Assembly: GCF_026342405.1 (NCBI RefSeq)
Contig: NZ_JAPEMU010000001.1
Span: 7,750,001 to 7,814,000 of the forward strand
Direction of reading: 5' to 3'
From: Kitasatospora sp. NBC_00240
GTDB lineage: Bacteria; Actinomycetota; Actinomycetes; Streptomycetales; Streptomycetaceae
Length of the DNA stretch: 64,000 bases
Shown here: positions 29,136 to 37,346 of the stretch, piece by piece
Layout: the number at the start of each line of letters is the position of its first letter
Position numbering within the stretch: the first letter of the stretch is position 1
Program-made: the position numbers and the translations under genes
The notes under the pieces: model-generated
The model's database searches: none
What the model was told of the DNA's origin: nothing
What the model saw: the letters and a program-made list of their open reading frames with translations, nothing else

Positions 29136-30566
29136 GTGAGCGCGAAGCCCCAGATCCCCAATGTCCTGGCCTCCCGGTACGCCTCGGCGACCCTGGCCCA
29201 GCTGTGGTCCCCCGAGCACAAGGTGGTCCTCGAGCGCCACCTGTGGCTCGCCGTCCTGAAGGCCCAGCAGGACCTCGGTGTCGAGGTGCCCGCCACCGCC
29301 GTCGCCGACTACGAGCGCGTCCTCGACCAGGTCGACCTCGACTCCATCGCCGCGCGTGAGCGCGTCACCCGACACGACGTCAAGGCCCGCATCGAGGAGT
29401 TCAGCGACCTCGCCGGCCACGAGCAGATCCACAAGGGCATGACCTCTCGGGACCTCACCGAGAACGTCGAGCAGCTCCAGATCCGCCAGTCCCTGCAGCA
29501 CGTCCGCGACCGTACGGTGGCGGTGCTGGTGCGCCTGGGCCGGCTCGCCGCGCAGCACTCCGAGCTGGTCATGGCCGGCCGCTCGCACAACGTGGCCGCG
29601 CAGGCGACCACCCTCGGCAAGCGGTTCGCCACGGTGGCCGACGAGCTGCTGGTGGCGTTCAACCGACTGGAGGAGCTGATCGCCCGGTACCCGCTGCGCG
29701 GGATCAAGGGCCCGGTCGGCACCGCCCAGGACATGCTGGACCTGCTCGGTGGCGACACCGGGAAGCTGGCCGAGCTGGAGCAGCGGGTGGCGGGCCACCT
29801 CGGCTTCGACAACGTGCTGACCAGCGTCGGCCAGGTCTACCCGCGCTCGCTGGACTTCGAGGTGCTCTCCGCACTGGTCCAGTTGTCCGCCGCGCCGTCC
29901 AGCCTGGCCAAGACCATCCGCCTGATGGCCGGCCACGAGCTGGTCACCGAGGGCTTCAAGGAGGGCCAGGTCGGCTCCTCCGCGATGCCGCACAAGATGA
30001 ACACCCGCTCCTGCGAGCGCGTCAACGGCCTGGCCGTCATCCTGCGCGGGTACGCCTCGATGACCGCCGAGCTCGGCGGCGACCAGTGGAACGAGGGCGA
30101 CGTCTCCTGCTCGGTGGTGCGCCGGGTCGCGCTGCCGGACGCCTTCTTCGCCTTCGACGGCCTGCTGGAGACCTTCCTGACCGTGCTCGACGAGTTCGGC
30201 GCGTTCCCCGCCGTGATCGAGGCCGAGCTGGACCGCTACCTGCCGTTCCTCGCCACCACCAAGGTGCTGATGGGCGCGGTGCGCGCGGGCGTCGGCCGGG
30301 AGACCGGGCACGAGGTCATCAAGGAGCACGCCGTCGCGTCCGCCCTGGCGATGCGGGCCGGCGCCCGGGAGAACGAGCTGCTGGACCGGCTGGCCGCCGA
30401 CGAGCGGATGCCGCTCGACCGCGCCGCGCTGGACGCGCTGCTCGCCGACCGGATCTCCTTCACCGGTGCGGCCGGGGCGCAGGTCGCCGAGGTCGTCCGC
30501 CGGATCGAGGCGGTCGCGGCCGCCCACCCGGAGGCCGCCAAGTACGCGCCCGGTGACATTCTCTGA
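29136..30566 (+). CDS. purB: Adenylosuccinate lyase
   Basis: 476-aa enzyme of purine synthesis, splitting SAICAR to AICAR and adenylosuccinate to AMP, with fumarate released. The fumarase/aspartase signature is GSSAMPHKMNTRSCERV. KGMTSRDLTENVEQLQ and AGRSHNVAAQATTLGKRFA are the other conserved regions. The GTG at 29136 gives VSAKPQIPNVLASRYAS, as in other actinobacteria; an upstream TTG is rejected because it would lie over the -10 box. It converges on an MFS gene 18 bases further on. Confidence 0.95.
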   Translation: MSAKPQIPNVLASRYASATLAQLWSPEHKVVLERHLWLAVLKAQQDLGVEVPATAVADYERVLDQVDLDSIAARERVTRHDVKARIEEFSDLAGHEQIHKGMTSRDLTENVEQLQIRQSLQHVRDRTVAVLVRLGRLAAQHSELVMAGRSHNVAAQATTLGKRFATVADELLVAFNRLEELIARYPLRGIKGPVGTAQDMLDLLGGDTGKLAELEQRVAGHLGFDNVLTSVGQVYPRSLDFEVLSALVQLSAAPSSLAKTIRLMAGHELVTEGFKEGQVGSSAMPHKMNTRSCERVNGLAVILRGYASMTAELGGDQWNEGDVSCSVVRRVALPDAFFAFDGLLETFLTVLDEFGAFPAVIEAELDRYLPFLATTKVLMGAVRAGVGRETGHEVIKEHAVASALAMRAGARENELLDRLAADERMPLDRAALDALLADRISFTGAAGAQVAEVVRRIEAVAAAHPEAAKYAPGDIL

Positions 30567-30584
30567 CGTATCGTCAGTTCTTCC

Positions 30585-32117
30585 TCAGGGCCCTGTCGCG
30601 CTTTCCGCGGCGGGGCCCCGAGGCGTTCCGGGGCTTTCGTGCCCGGGGTCGATCGGCGGCCCGCAGGTGCCGCAGGTCCAGGCGCAGTCGGGCTCGGCGA
30701 CCGGGTGGTCCTCGGGGGCCAGCACATTGCCGCGGACGGTGGCCAGGGCCAGCAGGCCGCCGGTCACCAGGAGGCCGGCGCAGATCAGCATCGAGGTCCG
30801 GAAGGCGGAGTCCACCGAGGCCGGCACCTGGTAGGCGTCGCCGCTCAGCCCGGACAGCGCGGGCAGCGCCGCGACCGCGAGCAGGCCGGCCGCCCGGGCG
30901 GCCGCGTTGTTGACGCCGCTGGCGATCCCGGCCCGGCGCACCTCCACCGCCGCCAGCACCGTCGCGGTGAGCGGCGCCACCAGCAGGACCATCCCGCAGC
31001 CCATCACCGTGGTGGCGGGCAGCACGTCCGTCCAGTAGGAGGCGCCGGGCCCGATCCGCAGCATCAGCAGCACGCCCGCCGCGCAGATCATCGGCCCGAG
31101 GAACAGCGGCAGCCTGGGGCCGATCCGCTTGCCGAGCCGCCCGGCCCGGGCGGACAGCGCCAGCATCAGCACGGTGATCGGCAGCAGGGCGAGCCCGGAG
31201 GTGAGCGGGGTGAAGCCGGACACCGTCTGGAGCTGCACCACCAGCAGGAAGAACACCCCGCTGAAGGCGGCGTACACGCAGAGGGTGACCAGGTTCACCG
31301 CGGTGAACAGGCGTGAGGAGAACAGCTCCAGCGGCAGCATCGGGGCCGGGGTGCGCCGCTCGACGGCGATGAACACCGCGCCGAGCAGCAGTCCGGCCGC
31401 GCCGGAGAGCCAGACCGCGGGGGAGAGCCCCTCACCGGCGGCCGTCAGCGCGTAGGTCGCCCCGCCGAGGGCGAGCGCGGCCAGCACCGCGCCCGCGATG
31501 TCGAAGCTGCCGGTGGCCTTCTCGTCCCGGCTCTCCGGTACGTGGCGCAGTGAGACGGCCAGGACCACGGCTGCCAGCGGCACGTTCAGCAGGAAGATCC
31601 ACCGCCAGCCCGGGCCGTCCACCAGCCAGCCGCCCAGGAACGGGCCGACCGCCGCCGCGACCCCGCCCAGGCCGGACCAGAGGCCGACCGCGGCCGAGCG
31701 GTCGTCAGGGCGGAAGGTCGCCTGCAGCATCGCCAGCGACCCCGGGGTGAGCAGCGCGCCGCCGATGCCCTGCAGGGCGCGGGCCGCGATCAGCACCCCG
31801 ACGTTCGGGGCGGCCGCGCAGAGGGCGGAGGCGGCGGCGAACCAGCAGACGCCGATCAGGAAGACCCGGCGCCGGCCGTACCGGTCGCCGAGCGCCCCGC
31901 CGAGCAGGATCAGCCCGGCCAGGGTCAGCAGATAGGCGTTCAGAGTCCATTGCAGGGCGGCCAACGAGGCGCCGAGGTCCTCGCCGATCCGCGGCAGGGC
32001 GACGTTGACGACGGTGCCGTCGAGCATCGCCATGCTGGATCCGAGCACCGTGGCCAGCACCACCCACCGGCCCTGCGGGGTACCGATCCTGAGCGTGCCG
32101 GCGTCGTCGGTTTCCAC
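30585..32117 (-). CDS. MFS drug exporter, DHA2 family
   Basis: 510-aa EmrB/QacA-type exporter, 14 helices. SSMAMLDGTVVNVALP (motif D1), GALGDRYGRRRVFL (motif A), GIGGALLTPGSLAML and GGVAAAVGPFLGGWLVD (motif C) are clear. The GTG at 32117 (METDDAGTLRIG) is taken as the start. The C-terminal ~40 residues are unusual: CAWTCGTCGPP has a CxxC motif that might bind metal, which is inference. Substrate unknown. No regulator adjacent. Confidence 0.88.
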   Translation of the reverse strand: METDDAGTLRIGTPQGRWVVLATVLGSSMAMLDGTVVNVALPRIGEDLGASLAALQWTLNAYLLTLAGLILLGGALGDRYGRRRVFLIGVCWFAAASALCAAAPNVGVLIAARALQGIGGALLTPGSLAMLQATFRPDDRSAAVGLWSGLGGVAAAVGPFLGGWLVDGPGWRWIFLLNVPLAAVVLAVSLRHVPESRDEKATGSFDIAGAVLAALALGGATYALTAAGEGLSPAVWLSGAAGLLLGAVFIAVERRTPAPMLPLELFSSRLFTAVNLVTLCVYAAFSGVFFLLVVQLQTVSGFTPLTSGLALLPITVLMLALSARAGRLGKRIGPRLPLFLGPMICAAGVLLMLRIGPGASYWTDVLPATTVMGCGMVLLVAPLTATVLAAVEVRRAGIASGVNNAAARAAGLLAVAALPALSGLSGDAYQVPASVDSAFRTSMLICAGLLVTGGLLALATVRGNVLAPEDHPVAEPDCAWTCGTCGPPIDPGHESPGTPRGPAAESATGP

Positions 32118-32442
32118 GGCTCGATCCTGCGCCCGGGGGGTCGACGTGACAAGGGTCACCGGCGGCGCGTCCGGGTGGTGGCTGAGCGTGTCCGGCGGTG
32201 GACGCAGGGCCGAAAATGTCGGCGCAGGGGGGTCGGGCGGTCGCTCAGCGCGATTGGATTGTGCACGTACTGCACAGTCGATCATTCGGAGAGTCACTGA
32301 ATTCCCTGGGATTTTTGTGAATTTCCGGAGGTGAATGTGATCGACATTGATTTGCCCGGGTTGATGAGCTTTGCTTCAGCGACTGCCCGGCCAATGACCG
32401 GGTGGGCCCACCGGGTGGAACGCCTAGTCCTGCCGCTGCCCG

Positions 32443-32591
32443 GGGGCTTCGAACGAACTCTGCACGGCAGGAGTGGGGGACCCACAGGTAAGTCGCCGTC
32501 CCGGCAACCGGGACGGCTTGGGGTGAAGCCGCGCTTGCGGCCGGGCAACTCCAGCCCGAACCCGACAGCTCACCTCGCAGGCGTCGGAGAG
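32443..32591 (+). promoter_or_regulatory. Cyclic-di-AMP riboswitch (ydaO-yuaA type)
   Basis: Conserved blocks GGGGTGAAG, GGGCAACTCC, AGCCCGAACCCGACAGCT and CACCTCGCAGGCGT are all present in order, with a variable hairpin CCGTCCCGG/CCGGGACGG (32496-32516). This is the c-di-AMP riboswitch found upstream of cell-wall hydrolases in Streptomyces. High c-di-AMP usually turns the downstream gene off. It ends just before the ribosome binding site of the peptidase gene. Boundaries are approximate. Confidence 0.9.
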
Positions 32592-32601
32592 GAAATACCC
32601 C

Positions 32602-33654
32602 ATGCCCGCACAGGCAAAGCACCGTCGTAACCGTCTGCCCCGTCTCGCCCGGATCGGCATCGCCACCGGTGTGACCGGCGCGGTTCTCGCCCTTCCCCTG
32701 GTGACCGCCGTCAGCGCCTCGGCCCACGAGGTCCCGGCCGCCAAGTCGCAGTCCACCACCTGGACCGGTGCCACCAGCGCCGACGCCGTGGCCGTCAAGG
32801 CCGCCGCCGTCGAGGCTGCCCCCGCCGCGGCCCCGGCCGCCGCCGTCGACGAGACCTACAAGGTGGTCGGCGGTGACACCCTGTCGAAGATCGCCGCCGC
32901 GAAGAACGTCGACGGTGGGTGGCACGCTCTGTACGAGACCAACCGCTCCGTCGTCGGTGCCAACCCGAACCTGATCTACCCGGGCCAGCAGCTCGTGGTC
33001 GGCAAGGCCGCCGCCCAGGCGCCCGCCGCCGCCCCGGCCCCGAAGGCCGCCCCGGCCCCGAAGACCTCCTCCGACTCCGCGCCGGCCAAGAAGGCCACCC
33101 CGGCCCCGAAGGCCACTCAGGCGCCCAAGGCCGCCGAGGCCCCGAAGGCCACTCAGGCCCCCAAGCCGGTCGAGGCCCCCAAGCCCGCCGCCACCACCGC
33201 GCCGAAGCCGGCCACCACCCCGGCCCCGGCCGCGGCCGCCAGCACCTCCGGCTTCACCGCCCCGCTCGCCAACATCAAGCTCGGCACCGCCTACGGCGTG
33301 GCCGGCTCCATGTGGTCCAGCGGCCACCACACCGGTGCCGACTTCGTCGCCGCCACCGGCACCCCGCTGAAGGCCGTCGCGGCCGGCACCGTCGTCAAGG
33401 CGGGCCCGGGCGGCGCCTACGGCAACGAGGTCGAGATCAAGCTGGCGGACGGCAAGTACGCCCAGTACGCCCACCTCTCCTCGATCGGCGTCAAGGTCGG
33501 CCAGACCGTGACCGTCGGCCAGCAGATCGGTCTCTCCGGCGCGACCGGCAACGTGACCGGCCCGCACCTGCACTTCGAGATCCGCACCGGCTCGGAGTAC
33601 GGCTCGGACATCGACCCGATCGCCTACCTCCGTGCGCACGGCGTCAGCATCTGA
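32602..33654 (+). CDS. Secreted LysM and M23 peptidase
   Basis: 350-aa cell-wall hydrolase. Signal peptide at residues 1-41 (basic RRNRLPRLAR, hydrophobic core, cleavage after SASA). LysM domain at ~84-135 (YKVVGGDTLSKIAAAKNV) binds peptidoglycan. A Pro/Ala/Lys-rich linker with APKATQAPK-type repeats spans ~137-212. M23 zinc endopeptidase at ~220-350: HHTGADF (H, D ligands), GNEVEIKLADGKYAQYAHLS and GPHLHFEIRTG (catalytic and ligand His). It probably cleaves cross-links during growth or spore germination. Expression is controlled by the c-di-AMP riboswitch directly upstream. Confidence 0.93.
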   Translation: MPAQAKHRRNRLPRLARIGIATGVTGAVLALPLVTAVSASAHEVPAAKSQSTTWTGATSADAVAVKAAAVEAAPAAAPAAAVDETYKVVGGDTLSKIAAAKNVDGGWHALYETNRSVVGANPNLIYPGQQLVVGKAAAQAPAAAPAPKAAPAPKTSSDSAPAKKATPAPKATQAPKAAEAPKATQAPKPVEAPKPAATTAPKPATTPAPAAAASTSGFTAPLANIKLGTAYGVAGSMWSSGHHTGADFVAATGTPLKAVAAGTVVKAGPGGAYGNEVEIKLADGKYAQYAHLSSIGVKVGQTVTVGQQIGLSGATGNVTGPHLHFEIRTGSEYGSDIDPIAYLRAHGVSI

Positions 33655-33703
33655 CACCGGGTACGAACCCTCGCGGCCTGATGCGCCGCGGTAGTTGAAC
33701 ACC

Positions 33704-33744
33704 GGCCGGGCCGGCAGCGAACGCTCATCGCTGCGGGCCCGGCC
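33704..33744 (+). terminator. Terminator of the LysM/M23 gene
   Basis: A 17-bp stem with one mismatch (33704-33720 with 33728-33744) and a seven-base loop, 50 bases past the stop. A run of 11 G lies just beyond (33761-33771). Confidence 0.65.
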
Positions 33745-33818
33745 AGTTCGCGTTTTCCTCGGGGGGGGGGGATTGTCGGCGGCCGCATTCTTCCCCGGTC
33801 GGGCCGGCGGGATTCCCC

Positions 33819-35864
33819 TCAGGCCGGCACGCTCTCCCGGTGCACCTGGTCGTCCTCGTACAACCGGGTCGCGATGGCCTCGACCGCGCGGTCGAGCCGG
33901 GCCCGGTCCGTGGGATCGGTGACGTCCCAGTCGTCCAGGTGCCGGTCGATCCAGTGCCGCCAGGCCTCGGCCAGGCGCTCGACCTCGCGCTCGCCCTGAG
34001 GGGTGAGCGCCAGCACACCGTGCTCGCTCCCGGCGAGGCCCGCGTGCACGGTCCGCTCGGCGGCGGGCCGGACGACCTCCTCCGGCATGTGGTGCGCGGC
34101 GGCGATGGCCGGGAGCGTCGCACCGCCCTGGAGCTTGGTGCGCCAGTAGATCTGACCGAGCATCCAGGCCTGGTCCGGGCCGACCGTGCTGCCGGAGTCG
34201 GCCAGCAGCTGCCGCCCGATCTCCGGGCGGCCCTTGGCCTTGCGCAGCAGGTTGGCCAGCGCGCGCTCCAGCTGCCGGTCGGCGTCCCCGCTGTCCGGCG
34301 CCCCGAAGGCCTCGCCCATGTCGGAGGCGCCGGCCCGGGCACTGTCGCGCAGCGGCACCTCCTTCAGGAACCAGGCCACCACGAATCCCACCAGGGCGAC
34401 CGGCACCACCCACTGGAAGACGTAGTTGATGGTGTCGGCGTAGGCCTGGACGAACGGCTGGGCCACGTCGGCCGGCAGGGCCCGCAGGGCCTGCGGGCTC
34501 TGCACCGCGGCCGGCGGCACACCGGGGGACTGCGCGAAGGCCTCCTCCAGGTTGGGGCCCAGCTGGTTGGTGAAGAGGGTGCCGAACACCGCCGTGCCGA
34601 AGGAGCTGCCGAGCGTCCGGAAGAAGGTGACGCCCGAGGTCGCGGTGCCCAGCTCGTGGTACGGGACGGTGTTCTGGACGGCGATGGTCAGCACCTGCAT
34701 GGCCAGGCCGATGCCGAGCCCGAGGACGAACATGTACAGGGACTCCAGCCAGACACCGGTGGAGGGGCCCATCGTCGACATCAGGTACAGGCCCAGCGCC
34801 ATCACGGCGGTGCCGAGGATCGGGAAGATCCGGTAGCGGCCGGTGCGGCTGACCACCACACCGGAGAGCACCGACATGCCGAGCAGGCCCACCACCATCG
34901 GCAGCGTGCGCACCCCCGAGCCGGTGGCCGAGACGCCGTCGACGAACTGCAGGTACGTCGGCAGGTAGGTCATCGCGCCGAGCATCGCGAAGCCGACGAT
35001 GAAGCTGAGCACCGAGCAGACCGTGAAGACCGAGTTGCGGAAGAGGTGCATCGGCAGCATCGGCTCCGGGGCGCGCAGCTCCACCAGGACGAAGGCGACC
35101 AGCAGCAGCACCGAGACGGTGAACAGCCCGATGATCACGGGCGAGCTCCAGGCGTACTCGTTGCCGCCCCACTCCAGTCCGAGCACCAGGCCGCTGGCGC
35201 CCAGCGCGATCAGCACGATGCCGAGGTAGTCGATGACCGGTCGGACGGCGGCCCGGACCGAGGGGATCGTCCGGGCGGCCATCACGATCATCACCGCGGC
35301 GATCGGGATGTTGACGTAGAAGCACCAGCGCCAGGAGGCGTGGTCGGTGAACAGCCCGCCCAGGGTCGGGCCGACCACCGTGGTGACTCCGAAGACGGCG
35401 CCCAGCGCGCCCTGGTACTTGCCGCGTTCGCGCAGCGGGATGACGTCCGCGATCAGGGCCATCGCGGTGACCATCAGCCCGCCGCCGCCCACGCCCTGCA
35501 CGGCCCGGCCGATGATCAGCACGGCCATGCCGTTGGCCGCACCGGAGATCACCGAGCCGGCGATGAAGATCACCGCGCTCACCTGGAAGACGATCTTGCG
35601 GCCGAACAGGTCGCCGAACTTGCCGACCAGCACGGTGGCGACGGTCTCGGCCAGCAGGTAGGCCGTCACCACCCAGGCCATGTGTCCGCCGCCGCCCAGG
35701 TCCGCCACGATGGTGGGCAGGGCGGTGGAGACGATGGTCTGGTCGAGTGCGGCCATCAGCATGCCGAGCACGATGGTCAGGAAGATGACGTTGGTCTGGC
35801 GCCGGCTCAGCGCGGGTGGCGGGGACGGCGCCGGCGCGGCCTCGGTCACGGTGGTGTCGGACAT
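33819..35864 (-). CDS. MFS exporter (DHA2) with extra C-terminal helical domain
   Basis: 681-aa protein, about 150 residues longer than usual for 14-TM EmrB/QacA exporters. Transport part: LGMLMAALDQTIVSTALPT (motif D1), KFGDLFGRKIVFQ (motif A), GVTTVVGPTLGGLFTDH (motif C). From ~residue 530 the chain is soluble: RQLERALANLLRKAKGRPEI, then a segment resembling a MarR/PadR winged helix, ending in LTPQGEREVERLAEAW and an acidic helix. A cytoplasmic sensing or regulatory role for this tail is inference. Start ATG at 35864. No other regulator lies nearby. Confidence 0.85.
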   Translation of the reverse strand: MSDTTVTEAAPAPSPPPALSRRQTNVIFLTIVLGMLMAALDQTIVSTALPTIVADLGGGGHMAWVVTAYLLAETVATVLVGKFGDLFGRKIVFQVSAVIFIAGSVISGAANGMAVLIIGRAVQGVGGGGLMVTAMALIADVIPLRERGKYQGALGAVFGVTTVVGPTLGGLFTDHASWRWCFYVNIPIAAVMIVMAARTIPSVRAAVRPVIDYLGIVLIALGASGLVLGLEWGGNEYAWSSPVIIGLFTVSVLLLVAFVLVELRAPEPMLPMHLFRNSVFTVCSVLSFIVGFAMLGAMTYLPTYLQFVDGVSATGSGVRTLPMVVGLLGMSVLSGVVVSRTGRYRIFPILGTAVMALGLYLMSTMGPSTGVWLESLYMFVLGLGIGLAMQVLTIAVQNTVPYHELGTATSGVTFFRTLGSSFGTAVFGTLFTNQLGPNLEEAFAQSPGVPPAAVQSPQALRALPADVAQPFVQAYADTINYVFQWVVPVALVGFVVAWFLKEVPLRDSARAGASDMGEAFGAPDSGDADRQLERALANLLRKAKGRPEIGRQLLADSGSTVGPDQAWMLGQIYWRTKLQGGATLPAIAAAHHMPEEVVRPAAERTVHAGLAGSEHGVLALTPQGEREVERLAEAWRHWIDRHLDDWDVTDPTDRARLDRAVEAIATRLYEDDQVHRESVPA

Positions 35865-35992
35865 GGCCGGGCCTCCTGGGCGGGGAGCAGGTCAACCCAG
35901 CTTTGGCGCGGTGCGGCGGGCCCGCCACCGGAGCGGGCGTCCGGGTGGCCGGCGGCGGGCGACCGGGACGGGCCGGCCGGCACCGCCAACGG

Positions 35993-36027
35993 CGCGGCCC
36001 CGGACGGTCATGCCGTCCGGGGCCGCG
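35993..36027. terminator. Perfect terminator downstream of ridA
   Basis: 15-bp perfect stem (35993-36007 with 36013-36027) and loop TCATG, 20 bases past the ridA stop; it ends the kdgK-iclR-ridA transcript. Confidence 0.75.
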
Positions 36028-36046
36028 GTCGCCCGCGGGCGGTCTG

Positions 36047-36472
36047 TCAGCCGATCACGGCCTGGGCGTCGATCTCCACCAGCATCGGCTCCTGCGGCAG
36101 CTCGCAGAAGATCGTCGTCCGGCAGGGCTTCACACCGCCCGGCTTGACGTTCTCGTCGATGAACTCGGCGTAGACCTCGTTCATGAGCGCGAAGTCCGAA
36201 CGCTTGGTGAGGTAGACGCGGAACATCACCACGTCCTCGACGGTCGCGCCGCCGGCCTCGACGATGGCCTTGACGTTCTCCAGGGTCCGCCGGGTCTGCG
36301 CCTTCACGTCGCCCGGGTAGAGGTACTCGGCCGTCGCCGGGTCCTGCGGGCCCTGGCCGGACACCTGCAGGATCGGGCCCTTGCGGACGCCCTGGGAGAA
36401 CATCCAGGCGGGGGCAGGGGCGCCGTCGGTACGGATCTCGACCTTGTCGCTCATGGCGGGGTGCTCGCTCAT
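36047..36472 (-). CDS. RidA family enamine/imine deaminase
   Basis: 141-aa RidA/YjgF/UK114 protein. These trimers hydrolyse reactive enamine/imine intermediates released by PLP dehydratases, giving 2-keto acids and ammonia. Family elements: QGVRKGPILQVSGQGPQDPA, QTRRTLENVKAIVEAGG, VMFRVYLTKRSDF and CRTTIFCELPQEPMLVEIDAQAVI. The catalytic-arginine position (CRTT, near residue 118) is kept. The start at 36472 has a GAGGA upstream; an internal ATG at 36454 is possible. Its place in a cluster with a PLP deaminase/dehydratase fits the known chemistry. 121 bases downstream of iclR. Confidence 0.88.
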   Translation of the reverse strand: MSEHPAMSDKVEIRTDGAPAPAWMFSQGVRKGPILQVSGQGPQDPATAEYLYPGDVKAQTRRTLENVKAIVEAGGATVEDVVMFRVYLTKRSDFALMNEVYAEFIDENVKPGGVKPCRTTIFCELPQEPMLVEIDAQAVIG

Positions 36473-36593
36473 CTTCGGGGGTTCCTCGGTGGGTCGGGGC
36501 CCGGTGCGCCGCCGGGTGGTGCGGGCGGCGCGGGTCGGGCGGGGTCGGGGGAGACCGCGTGGGGTGGGGGCGGATCGGGGACGGCGGGCCGGG

Positions 36594-37346
36594 TCAGGCG
36601 GCGCCCGGCGGCAGGCCGCAGTCGGCGGAGACCGCCCGGGCCGTGGCCAGCAGCTGGGGCAGCAGCTCCAGCACCCGCTCGTACGGCAGCACCACGTCGG
36701 GCACCGAGATCGAGGCGGCCGCCACCACCCGGCCGGTGGCGTCCCGGACCGGCGCCGCCACACAGTTGATGAAGGACTCGTGCTCGGCGTGGTCCTGTGC
36801 CCAGCCGCGGGCCGCGACGGTGTCCAGCTCGGCCAGCAGCGCCTCGGGGGTGGTCAGCGTGTTGGCGGTGTACGGCGTGAAGTCGATGCCCGCCACCACC
36901 CGGCGCCGCTCGGCCACCGGCAGGTCGGCGAGCAGCACCTTGGCCACCGCCGCGCAGTGCAGTGCAGCCCGCAGGCCGATCCGCGAGTACATCCGCACCG
37001 GGTGCCGGGAGTCGTACTTGTCGATGTAGACCACCTCGCCGCCCTCGTACGCGGCCAGATGGACCGTCTGGCCGGTCGCCGAGTTCAGCGCCGCCAGGTG
37101 CGGCGCCGCCGCCCGGCGCACCCCGCGCTGCTCCAGCGCCAGACTGGACAGCGCGAACAGGCCGGCGCCGAGGTGGTAGCGGTACGCCGCGTCGCGGTAG
37201 ACGAAGCGCTCCTCCTCCAGACTCTGCAGCAGGCGCAGCGCGGTGGTCTTGTGCACGCCGAGCAGCTCGGCCAGCTGGTCGAGGGAGCGCTCACCCTCGC
37301 CGAGCTCGGCGAGCAGGCGCAGGGCACGGGTGACGGTCTGGCTCAT
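36594..37346 (-). CDS. IclR-family transcriptional regulator
   Basis: 250-aa IclR regulator. N-terminal winged HTH (RSLDQLAELLGVHKTTALRLLQSLEEERFV, residues ~20-50) and C-terminal effector domain (GQTVHLAAYEGGEVVYIDKYDS, AALHCAAVAKVLLADLP, CVAAPVRDATGRVVAAASIS). The start overlaps the kdgK stop (ATGA), so the two are translationally coupled. It is expected to bind the TTGCA inverted repeats in the divergent promoter at 38597-38623 and to sense a pathway intermediate such as KDG or a related acid; both points are inference from position. Confidence 0.88.
   Translation of the reverse strand: MSQTVTRALRLLAELGEGERSLDQLAELLGVHKTTALRLLQSLEEERFVYRDAAYRYHLGAGLFALSSLALEQRGVRRAAAPHLAALNSATGQTVHLAAYEGGEVVYIDKYDSRHPVRMYSRIGLRAALHCAAVAKVLLADLPVAERRRVVAGIDFTPYTANTLTTPEALLAELDTVAARGWAQDHAEHESFINCVAAPVRDATGRVVAAASISVPDVVLPYERVLELLPQLLATARAVSADCGLPPGAA

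Noticed and set aside
32245..35928. 1227-codon frame antisense and out of phase across the MFS and LysM genes
   Set aside because: It spans two recognised genes and the riboswitch; composition is typical of a shadow frame.
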